Assembly: GCA_000980705.1 (NCBI GenBank)
Contig: LBCK01000002.1
Span: 372,001 to 436,000, forward strand
Reading direction: 5' to 3'
Source of the DNA: Ruminococcus sp. UNK.MGS-30
GTDB lineage: Bacteria > Bacillota > Clostridia > Oscillospirales > Ruminococcaceae
Length of the DNA: 64,000 nucleotides
The translations under genes and the position numbers were made by a program. Below are positions 33,367-41,514 of this stretch, piece by piece. The number at the start of each line of letters is the position of its first letter. Within the stretch, counting starts at the first letter, position 1. The notes under the pieces were generated by a model. It was not told where the DNA came from. It worked only from the letters and a program-made list of their open reading frames with translations, and did not search any database.

Positions 33367-34990
33367 TCACTTTAATTATTATACTAATACTGTGGTACAA
33401 GGTTCATCAGTTACTTCAGCGTATAAGCTGGACTATAAAATCTCAGATCATCAGATTGAAATTACTAGTTTTACAAAAACTACGAGTGCATCAGCTGTAG
33501 GAGTTATAATTCCAAGTACTATTAATGGGTATAATGTAACATCAATTGGAAAATTTGCTTTTTACTGTTGCGATGGAATATCGTCTATTGTAATGCCGGA
33601 TACTGTAATTTCATTGGGTGATTATTCATTTTCTACTTGTTCGAACTTAAAAACGGTAACATTATCCAGAAATTTGAGTTCAGAAAAATCTGGTGGTTAT
33701 TTATTTTATAATAGCACTAGTATCGAAACTGTATATGTTCCTGAAAATATGATAGATCAGACGTTCATCGACCACTTTAATTACCATCTTGATACTGTAA
33801 TTAAAGGCTCTGTAAACAATTCACAATACAGATTGGATTATGAGATTCCTATAAAAGATCGCAATGCAACAATAACAAAATATAATGCAAACGCTAATGC
33901 CAGTGATAATGTAACAGTTACAATCCCAGATACAATTTTAGGAAGAAATGTTACCAAAATTGCAACAGGAGCATTTAGCAGTTCTAATGTATATCAGGTA
34001 ATCATGTCCAATAATATTACAACCCTGGAAAGTTGGTCGTTTAATGGTTGTGCCAATTTGAAGAAATTAACAGTCTCTAAAAACGTTTCATGTGCGCAGA
34101 GCGGAGGATATTTATTTACTGGATGTAATAATCTTACTGATATTACGGTTCCTGCTGATATGGCAGATAGAGAATTCATTTCTCATTTTCAATACTGTAT
34201 AGGCGGTGCGAAATTAATTAAACCAGATGTGGATGCCAAAGTAACCCAAGTATACAATAATTTGAAAAGTAAATCTGCAAATGTGAATTGGAATATTAGT
34301 GGACTATCTGGCAATGCAAAAGAAAATGCGAAATATGAAGTTGCAAAATATATTCACAGCCAGTTGGCGTCCAATCTCATTCGGTATGATGCTTCTTATT
34401 CTATGCCTCAAACAGCATATGCACTTGTTTCTGGAAAAGGTGCTTGTGCCGGTATGTCAAGATCTTATATTTTGCTTTTACTAAAATCAGGTTTTACAAA
34501 GGATGACGTTCAGCTTATCAGCGCTCCTGGGCATGCATTAGTAGGTATAAAGTTATATAATCAATGGTACTTTGTGGAATGCACAAATTCAAACCCAGAA
34601 TCATTTGCTATGACATATCAAAATGAATGGTATAATGGGACTCCTGAAGGGCAGTATGATGGTTATATTATTCCTGGTACATATAGTTACTATTGTGATG
34701 CAGATGGTACAAGAGTTGTTAGTCAAGAGAGTGAGGCTTATTTAGCGCAGTGTTATAAGTCCAATTATAACAGGGGCGATGTGAATATGGATGGTGTTAC
34801 AAACAGTTCAGATCTTTCCATATTAAACAATTATCTGAATGGTGGAAATTCAAGTATTAATCTTGTGAACGCTGATGTTAACTATGATGGCAAAATTGAT
34901 AGCAATGATTACAATTCTCTAAATGATATAGTATCAGGGAAATTCACTTTTGCAGATATGATCAAAAAGGTATATGGCAGGATAATATAA
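33317..34990 (+). CDS. 3' half of the split protein: LRR_5, transglutaminase-like and dockerin domains
   Basis: Genuine coding sense begins after the duplication, near 33364; the first ~16 residues of this frame are out-of-frame noise. Two more BspA-type leucine-rich modules follow, then a transglutaminase-like domain with Cys in KGACAGMSRSYILLL and His in APGHALVGIKLYNQWYFVE. A dockerin pair closes the protein (RGDVNMDGVTNSSDLSILNN and ADVNYDGKIDSNDYNSL). The intact product would be a secreted, scaffold-docked surface protein able to cross-link or cleave peptides. Without the 5' half it lacks a signal peptide and probably a start. Confidence 0.75.
   Translation: MFPKTWQILRSLITLIDHFNYYTNTVVQGSSVTSAYKLDYKISDHQIEITSFTKTTSASAVGVIIPSTINGYNVTSIGKFAFYCCDGISSIVMPDTVISLGDYSFSTCSNLKTVTLSRNLSSEKSGGYLFYNSTSIETVYVPENMIDQTFIDHFNYHLDTVIKGSVNNSQYRLDYEIPIKDRNATITKYNANANASDNVTVTIPDTILGRNVTKIATGAFSSSNVYQVIMSNNITTLESWSFNGCANLKKLTVSKNVSCAQSGGYLFTGCNNLTDITVPADMADREFISHFQYCIGGAKLIKPDVDAKVTQVYNNLKSKSANVNWNISGLSGNAKENAKYEVAKYIHSQLASNLIRYDASYSMPQTAYALVSGKGACAGMSRSYILLLLKSGFTKDDVQLISAPGHALVGIKLYNQWYFVECTNSNPESFAMTYQNEWYNGTPEGQYDGYIIPGTYSYYCDADGTRVVSQESEAYLAQCYKSNYNRGDVNMDGVTNSSDLSILNNYLNGGNSSINLVNADVNYDGKIDSNDYNSLNDIVSGKFTFADMIKKVYGRII
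33351..33376 (+). repeat. 13-bp tandem duplication that breaks the reading frame
   Basis: TGATCACTTTAAT occurs twice in direct succession (33351-33363 and 33364-33376). Thirteen is not a multiple of three, and the second copy's TGA is in frame as a stop. One copy alone would restore a continuous protein. Confidence 0.95.
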
Positions 34991-35033
34991 TCTACTGCAC
35001 GTTTTTAAATTGACATTATGAAAGGAAAGCATT

Positions 35034-35435
35034 ATGAACAAAGAAAACAATATGGAACTTAAATCGGAATATGTGGAAGTTGAGGTGTTAGGATATGGAC
35101 TGCCTTTGTATAATGCAATAGGTAGTTCAGGAGATAAAGTGATATACGAAGGAATTGAGTACGATTCAACGATGATTAATGCATGGGAAGTGTTAACTGG
35201 CTCCAGTACAATACAAATTGGCGGACAATGCTGCAATCAGCATTGCACATCAAGCCATCCAGATGATCTCGTTGGAGCGCATGTTGTCTTATCACAGCCT
35301 ACACAGGCTTTGCAGCCCGATGAGGAATTTTATATAGTTCCATTATGCAGAGGTTGTAACAGCAGCGGACCAGGAAAAAATATACAATTGAGGTGTGCGG
35401 TAAAAGCGGCTAGAATGAGTTGGATTGGAAAATGA
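35034..35435 (+). CDS. HNH-like zinc-binding protein
   Basis: This 133-residue cytoplasmic protein has a cysteine/histidine arrangement resembling a treble-clef HNH fold: GGQCCNQHC, then GAHVVLSQ and FYIVPLCRGCNSSG. In HNH nucleases the AH pair and the PLC-x-x-C-N motif hold metal and active site. The N-terminal ~60 residues are unassigned. It follows the split surface protein by only 43 bases and so probably belongs to the same LytTR-controlled operon. Nuclease activity is a guess. Confidence 0.5.
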   Translation: MNKENNMELKSEYVEVEVLGYGLPLYNAIGSSGDKVIYEGIEYDSTMINAWEVLTGSSTIQIGGQCCNQHCTSSHPDDLVGAHVVLSQPTQALQPDEEFYIVPLCRGCNSSGPGKNIQLRCAVKAARMSWIGK

Positions 35436-35450
35436 ATGGAGGTAATTCAT

Positions 35451-35960
35451 ATGAAAAATTTACAAGTAACAGAAAAGGTACAGTTATCCGTGGGATTGAA
35501 ATTTACATTTATGGGAGTAGATCTGAGTTCCTATTACAAAAAGACAGCAGACGGCTATCAGATTTTCCTGGCACCTGCGAATGTTTCCAATGACGTACAG
35601 CTTACACTGAAGGAAATGATTGGTCAGTTTAACGGCATGGCAGGCGAAGGCGCTCTTTCTGAAGATGATGTTAAGAGCAAGATTGCAGAAGAGGAAGATC
35701 CTCAGGTTGTGAATGCAATTGATTTTGATTCTGTCAAGTTCTGCTTGAAAATGCTCTTCTTGAATATTGAATCAAAGAAAAACGGCGAAACGGAAGAAAA
35801 GACAGTCGAATACGCACTTTCACTGCAAATCAATGCAGAAGGTTTGATTCCAAAGGAAATCAAGATATTCCAGATCGACAGTTTAAGCTTCAATATCTGG
35901 AATACGCAGCGTCAGACTGTGCTGGAAAAAATGGCATTGATAACACCTGATTCATTTTAA
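35451..35960 (+). CDS. Protein of unknown function, related to the N-terminus of the next gene's product
   Basis: This 169-residue protein has no signal peptide or membrane helix and is beta-rich (VQLSVGLKFTFMGVDLSSYY, then GYQIFLAPANVSNDVQLTL). Its opening resembles the start of the following large protein (FSMSVGVRGTILGYEAAASY), so the two share a module. The ATG at 35451 is 8 bases after GGAGG; an ATG at 35436 in the same frame is weaker. The next gene starts 4 bases after its stop. No family was recognised. Confidence 0.6.
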   Translation: MKNLQVTEKVQLSVGLKFTFMGVDLSSYYKKTADGYQIFLAPANVSNDVQLTLKEMIGQFNGMAGEGALSEDDVKSKIAEEEDPQVVNAIDFDSVKFCLKMLFLNIESKKNGETEEKTVEYALSLQINAEGLIPKEIKIFQIDSLSFNIWNTQRQTVLEKMALITPDSF

Positions 35961-35963
35961 TTG

Positions 35964-38900
35964 ATGAAAAAATCCGATATGGTGAATTCAATGGAAGAAA
36001 AAACATTTTCCATGAGCGTTGGTGTTCGTGGAACGATACTGGGCTATGAAGCAGCGGCATCATACAGTGTACTGCATGGCGAAAGCTGTTTTCAAGGGAA
36101 TTTGAATATCAACAATGCTGATATGACTGCAATCGTTGCATTGATTGATTCTAAGCTGTCTGATGAATTACACACACTTCTTCCGGATTTTCTGACACAT
36201 AGATCTGCTGAATTGCGTTTCAGTTATGCTTATGATCATGAGATGTTTTTTGTGGATATGCAGTCGTTCCGTGTTACAGCGATTCGATTAAAAAATTCAG
36301 ATGGAAGTTACTCTGGCAGCGGATTCTTATGTGAAATTTCAGAACAAGAGAGTTCAGGGTTCGTTGCAGAACTTATCGCAAATGCCAAGCGTCTGATTGG
36401 CATTGATAATTTTTATCTGTATATTTCCAAAGGATTGCAGCCGGTTAATATTGGCAGACTGTTAGAAACTTTTCATAATACGGAAACATTGCTGCCTCCT
36501 TCCAGATTCTACGAAAAAAACAGTTTTTGTTTGTATTCCGAATATTACTTTTCACAGGAATGCAATGGGCTGCTGGACCTGTTTTTTCATGAGCTGCTTG
36601 GTATAGAAAATCTGTCCTTTTTCGCGGGAAAAGGACAGCAAGGCGCATATTTTGTACTTTCCGTCCCACAGATCTCTAATGACATTATCAGCATACAAGA
36701 ATTATTTCTGGAACTGGATACTGGTAAAGCTGACACGATCTTTCAGGCCTCCGGGATGTTTCAGTTAATGGCAATTTCCGAAATGTCTTTTTGCGTTGAC
36801 TGTAAATTATCTTCCAGTTCACTGATGCTGTCGGCATCTGCCATTCCGAAAGAACCAATCAATCTTTTCGGTGCATTTTACCTCGGAAACACTTCTCTTA
36901 CAATTGGATATAACAAGGGGTTGACATTTGGCATTGTCGGTGAAATTTATTTAAGAAAGTTGTATCTATTTGCGGCGATGCAGTTTTCATACGATGGAAT
37001 CTTAAAACCGCAATTATTATGTTTTGCTACCAGTCGACTTTCCATATCGGATTTGATTGAAAACATCACGGGTCTTTTGATTCCAGGTATCAAAGCACTT
37101 GATATTATTTCTATCGACTACTTTGATTTTGAATGTAGAAATAAATTTCAGATGGAATGGTTTGAAAAGACTGATTTATCGCAGATTGCAGCATTTTTTA
37201 ATGATAATATTACGGCATCTCAGCTTTCGATTGATGTAAATACAATTTCTATAGGACGAATACCGCAGGATGATGGATATGCGCTTGTGGATAAATATAG
37301 AATGCGTCATTATTATGTGGATGCAGACGGTGTTTTGTATCTGCGTCCACAATTTTATTATTCAGATGTGGCAGAACCCTTCACAATTGGTAACGGCATG
37401 GTTGTCAGTGCGGGAATATTCTTTTGTGCAAAAATTTGTGTGTTTCAATTGTCTTTGAAAGTTTTGTTTTCATTCCGTCAGCAGGAAGGTGCACTGGCGT
37501 TTGGCATGCTGTCGGATATTGATTTGGGAATAATCAAAATTACATCCTCTGATTTTCAACAGGAAAATCCTATCCCAATTCCGGAAAACAGCGTTCTGTC
37601 ACAATTTCTGGATACGACAGCGAAAGGCGTTGCATTTTATCTGCAAGCATCTCAAAATGATGTGTCATTTTATTTTGACGGTAAAATATCAATAGCTGGA
37701 TTGACGGAAAAACAGGCACAATTGTATTATCAAAAAGGCTTGATCATTATCAATCTGGAAAGTACATTCTGGGGCATGACAACGCATCTTTCTTTGAATG
37801 TGAACTATCAGAGTTTTCAATCGTTGAACTTTGATTTTCAGTTTTCTTTTGATACATACAAATTAGAAGAAACACTGACAAAGGTAAAAGATCGATTGAA
37901 TCATGCGATCGAAGTTTGCAGAAAGAAAATTAATGACGCAACGCAATCACTGGAAGATGCAAAAACAAAGGTACGGAAATTGTACGATGAAATCTCATAC
38001 CTGGATCATCAGATAGATGCATGCAGGAATAGACTCCGCAATATGGGATGGTTCAAAAAAATATTTTATGCGCCGATTATCGGATGTGAAATAGCAGGAT
38101 ATGAAATTGCAAAAGGAGTGCTTTATGCATCTATTTATGTTGCAGAAGCAGCACTTTCAGTGGCTCAGGCAGCAGTGCAGTTTGCCGGAATGCTCGGTGA
38201 AGGGGTACTTCAGCTTGTAAAGGGTGTCATCACATCGGTTGCATCCTTGTTCTTCATTCGCAGATTAGCAGCAAGATTATCAGCGAATCCAAGTGAATTG
38301 TATATGCAGTTAAGTATTGACTTTGTTGCGCTTGGAAAGGAATACAGTCATGAATGGTCAGTACAGAAAACGTTGATGCAGGATTCGGCGAAGGGAAGAG
38401 AGGTCATTTCTGACAACATGATGGAGAAAATAGAACCAGATGTAAAGGATCTGGAAAACGGCGTTGTATCTAATGTTTATCTAAAAGAGCGCTACAGGAA
38501 TTGTGTTCAGTATCATGATCAGAAGTTTGATATATCTGAAGCGGCTCATGTATTGGAGCGAAATACAGAAATGATGCATTTTGTTCAGGATGCTTATATG
38601 CAGGAATTTGGAGAATCTTTGCCTGATTTCGATGAAATGGATAATCGGCTTCTTGAAAATATCGGAGTGATAGAATCCAATATCAATATTGCAGAAAGGT
38701 CTGCTTCTCTAAACGAGTTGAAAGAAACAGTAAATCAGCTTCGTGATATATCGGAAAACAGAAATAATCGAGTTTCTTATGAAGATCAATTGAAGATAGA
38801 TACTGCGAAGGATGCTGTAGAGAAGTATGAAGAGGCGGTAAAGTTATCTGATGAAATGCAAAAGCTTTTAGCACAGATAACTGTATCAAGACGTTCTGTG

Positions 38901-39131
38901 CAAATGCATCATTTGGAACGAATGAATCATTCTCAGCAGCGAATGCGTAACCGAGGAGTGAAGCAGGAACGTTATGAAAGTAATATGTATTCATATGCAA
39001 AGATAGTAAAAGAAAAGCTTGAAGCTGTGTATGGCGTGCTTTCTGATGATGATTATATCAATCCCTGTAAGGATGAGCAGATTTGGAATACGATTGTACA
39101 GGCAGAGGATTATTTCAGAGTAAATAGTTGA
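35964..39131 (+). CDS. Large 1055-residue protein of unknown function: beta-rich body, coiled coil, hydrophobic segment
   Basis: No signal peptide is seen. Residues 1-~620 are beta-rich with repeated strand patterns (LTIGYNKGLTFGIVGEIYLR, YLFAAMQFSYDGI, LIIINLESTFWGMTTHLSLN). A coiled coil spans ~630-690 (VKDRLNHAIEVCRKKINDAT). A hydrophobic, alanine-rich stretch follows at ~700-775 (IAGYEIAKGVLYASIYVAEA and VKGVITSVASLFFIRRL), and the rest is helical and charged. That order is reminiscent of large membrane-acting proteins but matches no family I know. It is the last gene of the operon that starts at the LytTR promoters. Confidence 0.7.
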   Translation: MKKSDMVNSMEEKTFSMSVGVRGTILGYEAAASYSVLHGESCFQGNLNINNADMTAIVALIDSKLSDELHTLLPDFLTHRSAELRFSYAYDHEMFFVDMQSFRVTAIRLKNSDGSYSGSGFLCEISEQESSGFVAELIANAKRLIGIDNFYLYISKGLQPVNIGRLLETFHNTETLLPPSRFYEKNSFCLYSEYYFSQECNGLLDLFFHELLGIENLSFFAGKGQQGAYFVLSVPQISNDIISIQELFLELDTGKADTIFQASGMFQLMAISEMSFCVDCKLSSSSLMLSASAIPKEPINLFGAFYLGNTSLTIGYNKGLTFGIVGEIYLRKLYLFAAMQFSYDGILKPQLLCFATSRLSISDLIENITGLLIPGIKALDIISIDYFDFECRNKFQMEWFEKTDLSQIAAFFNDNITASQLSIDVNTISIGRIPQDDGYALVDKYRMRHYYVDADGVLYLRPQFYYSDVAEPFTIGNGMVVSAGIFFCAKICVFQLSLKVLFSFRQQEGALAFGMLSDIDLGIIKITSSDFQQENPIPIPENSVLSQFLDTTAKGVAFYLQASQNDVSFYFDGKISIAGLTEKQAQLYYQKGLIIINLESTFWGMTTHLSLNVNYQSFQSLNFDFQFSFDTYKLEETLTKVKDRLNHAIEVCRKKINDATQSLEDAKTKVRKLYDEISYLDHQIDACRNRLRNMGWFKKIFYAPIIGCEIAGYEIAKGVLYASIYVAEAALSVAQAAVQFAGMLGEGVLQLVKGVITSVASLFFIRRLAARLSANPSELYMQLSIDFVALGKEYSHEWSVQKTLMQDSAKGREVISDNMMEKIEPDVKDLENGVVSNVYLKERYRNCVQYHDQKFDISEAAHVLERNTEMMHFVQDAYMQEFGESLPDFDEMDNRLLENIGVIESNINIAERSASLNELKETVNQLRDISENRNNRVSYEDQLKIDTAKDAVEKYEEAVKLSDEMQKLLAQITVSRRSVQMHHLERMNHSQQRMRNRGVKQERYESNMYSYAKIVKEKLEAVYGVLSDDDYINPCKDEQIWNTIVQAEDYFRVNS

Positions 39132-39310
39132 TTAGTTGAGCATATGTGATTATTTGATTTTATCAGCATAAATATTAAATAATTCTATGCACTGCTTCAG
39201 AATTTGTTTGTAGCTATGATCTTTTTTAGAATTTTAGGACTATATGTTTATGAGGATGCTTTTGAAAGCGTTTGATGGCACATGTTTTTACAACTGAAGA
39301 TAATTGTATA

Positions 39311-40228
39311 TTATTTTGCGTTAACCCTTATCTTATTTCTTGGATGCTTGACAGAAAGAATTTCTTTTTGTTTTGCCATAGCAACATGGGTATAAATTTG
39401 TGTGGTTGTGATGGAACTGTGCCCCAATAGCTTCTGTATGTAACGAATGTCAACATCCTCGTCAAGAAGCAAAGTGGCAAATGAATGACGAAACATGTGC
39501 GGCGTGATATGTATATCATACCCTGTCATAGCTGTGTATTTTCGAATGATTTCACGAACTGATTGCTCAGTGAGACGATGATGCAGTTTGTTGACAAAGA
39601 AGAATCCACACGTCTTTATGTCCTCTTGAAATAGGTCATAATAAGATTGAAGCGCCCTTAAAACATCGGTATTTTCAATCTGTATCATCCGTTCTTTAGA
39701 ACCTTTTCCGAAAATCTTGATGGTGTGATTCGTCAAATCTACAGATGTGGGTGTCAGATTGCAAATTTCAGATACCCTGGCTCCGGTTGCAAAGAGAATT
39801 TCAAGAATTGCAATGTCACGAGTCGTGCAGCGTTTTTGATAATCTGTTTCAGCCTGTGAAAATGAATTGTAAGCACACGTTAGCAGACTGTTGATTATAT
39901 TGAGGGGGATCGTTTTGGGAAGAATTGTAGGTTCTTGAAAGGAAACATCAATTTTGTTGAATGGATTGATTTCAATTACGTCTTCAATTAAAAGATAATG
40001 AGTAAACGCTTTGATGGAAGCGATTTTTCGCTTTACCGTCTTGGGCTTGAATCGTTCGTGAAGTATGTCGATGTATCGGCAAATCATCTCTTTGGAAAAT
40101 GTGTTGTCTGTATATTCAGAGAATTGCCTAAGATCGATTCTGTAAGCCTTAATGGTTTTTTCATTCAGAGCTTTTCTGGACATGCAGTAGTTAAGAAATC
40201 GTTCTATTTGCAGGTTTAAGTTTATCAT
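39311..40228 (-). CDS. XerC/D-type tyrosine recombinase next to the invertible segment
   Basis: This 305-residue recombinase has a SAM-like N-domain (ERFLNYCMSRKALNEKTIKA) and a full catalytic set: Arg in ATGARVSEICNL, Lys in GKGSKERMIQ, His-x-x-Arg in TPHMFRHSFAT, His in LLGHSSITTT and Tyr in IYTHVAMAK. It is transcribed away from the segment bounded by the 24-bp inverted repeat that begins 147 bases beyond its start. XerC-like enzymes placed this way commonly drive promoter or gene inversion. A relic of a close homologue lies at 32511-32557. Confidence 0.92.
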   Translation of the reverse strand: MINLNLQIERFLNYCMSRKALNEKTIKAYRIDLRQFSEYTDNTFSKEMICRYIDILHERFKPKTVKRKIASIKAFTHYLLIEDVIEINPFNKIDVSFQEPTILPKTIPLNIINSLLTCAYNSFSQAETDYQKRCTTRDIAILEILFATGARVSEICNLTPTSVDLTNHTIKIFGKGSKERMIQIENTDVLRALQSYYDLFQEDIKTCGFFFVNKLHHRLTEQSVREIIRKYTAMTGYDIHITPHMFRHSFATLLLDEDVDIRYIQKLLGHSSITTTQIYTHVAMAKQKEILSVKHPRNKIRVNAK

Positions 40229-40329
40229 GATAGCTACTCCTTCGTTTGGGAATAATTCTATTATATATTGTAATACGCTTTTTGTCGAATAGTGTCGATG
40301 AATTTCTTGGAAAAATCTGCGAGATCATG

Positions 40330-40358
40330 TTGATTTTGAAGAAAAATGGGTGTATAAT
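40330..40358 (+). promoter_or_regulatory. Left inward promoter of the invertible segment
   Basis: TTGATT and TATAAT are 17 bases apart. It lies just outside the left repeat and points into the segment, at present toward the radical SAM gene. Predicted transcription start is near 40365. Confidence 0.75.
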
Positions 40359-40374
40359 AGTATTATCAAAACTC

Positions 40375-40398
40375 AACGCAGGATAACTTCAAATTATC
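40375..40398. repeat. Left 24-bp inverted repeat (IRL) of a putative inverton
   Basis: The 24 bases starting AACGCAGGATAAC are matched perfectly by the reverse complement at 43043-43066. Only 32 bases separate it from the radical SAM start codon. Confidence 0.9.
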
Positions 40399-40430
40399 TC
40401 ATGTTAATGATGGTGATCGGAGGTATTTAT

Positions 40431-41513
40431 ATGGAATATTATATTTTTATAAGCAATGATTGTAATCTTAACTGCAACTATTGCTCTATTCTTCTAAAGA
40501 AAGGAAAATGCAACATTCCGCAGGAACCTGCTTTTTCTGTTGCGGAATTAAATAATTTCATAGACAAAACGCAGAGAAAATACAATGATAAATCAGCTGA
40601 TATTGTTTTTTTCGGTGGCGAACCGACACTTAATTATCCATTTATCGAAAAAATTATTTCTTCGCAGGATTCAAAGTTTGAGAAACCTTATGAATACCAC
40701 TATATGTTGCATACTAATGGATTGTTGCTCGGTGAGATCCCAGATAACATTTTAAAACATTTGGATTCTATAATGTTGTCGATAAATTATGACAAAATCC
40801 CACGACTCAAATTAAACGAGGGATATTTCAAGACTATTATTAATTCAGTTCGTATTGTAAAGCAACGCAAACCGATCCCGATTGTAGCAAGACTGACAAT
40901 AACCGAAGAAACAAGTCTTTATTCCGAAATAGCTTTATTTAATCCTTTCTTTGATGCAGTTTATTGGCAAATAGAAAATAATTATCAATTTAAGGATTTT
41001 AAAGCTTTTCGAGATTCATATAAATATGAACTTACCCTTTGCTTTAATATTTGGCTTAATTATTTAAAAAGGGGCATAATGTTACGTTTGATACCTTTTC
41101 TTGCCGCAACATATTTTTTTGTTAATGAGCATAACTCCGATGTGTTTTGCTGTGGTTATAACAACAGCATGGTTTATGTACAAACAAACGGTTCCTGTTA
41201 TACATGTGCAGAAGATATGACTACCAATAAAAATTTAGTAGGAAATATAACAGATGATATCCAATTCAACGCATTTGGACCTAAAGATGTTGTGTGTAAA
41301 GATTGCTCATATTTGAAAATATGCATGGGGCGCTGCGGCAGAATGCACAAGGAATTTTCTTCAGAACATATCCGAGAATATTGTGAACTGAATCAAATCC
41401 TTTTCGATTTAGTAGAGAAAAATTTAAAAGATATTCAAGAATTCTGCAAAAAATATAACGTTGTTATTTCGTTGGATGATCCTATTTATCACTTCACTGA
41501 ATACACACCATAA
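40431..41513 (+). CDS. Radical SAM enzyme with SPASM-like C-terminal cysteines
   Basis: This 360-residue protein opens with the radical SAM cluster motif in SNDCNLNCNYCSI (CxxxCxxC) and has the companion GGEPTLNYP. Its C-terminal region holds seven or more cysteines typical of SPASM/twitch auxiliary clusters (GSCYTCAEDM, CKDCSYLKICMGRCGRMH, YCEL). Such enzymes usually modify ribosomal peptides; no precursor peptide gene was found beside it. The start follows GGAGGT at 7 bases. It converges on the TIR-GNAT gene with one base between stops, both within the inverted repeats. Confidence 0.88.
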   Translation: MEYYIFISNDCNLNCNYCSILLKKGKCNIPQEPAFSVAELNNFIDKTQRKYNDKSADIVFFGGEPTLNYPFIEKIISSQDSKFEKPYEYHYMLHTNGLLLGEIPDNILKHLDSIMLSINYDKIPRLKLNEGYFKTIINSVRIVKQRKPIPIVARLTITEETSLYSEIALFNPFFDAVYWQIENNYQFKDFKAFRDSYKYELTLCFNIWLNYLKRGIMLRLIPFLAATYFFVNEHNSDVFCCGYNNSMVYVQTNGSCYTCAEDMTTNKNLVGNITDDIQFNAFGPKDVVCKDCSYLKICMGRCGRMHKEFSSEHIREYCELNQILFDLVEKNLKDIQEFCKKYNVVISLDDPIYHFTEYTP

Positions 41514-41514
41514 A

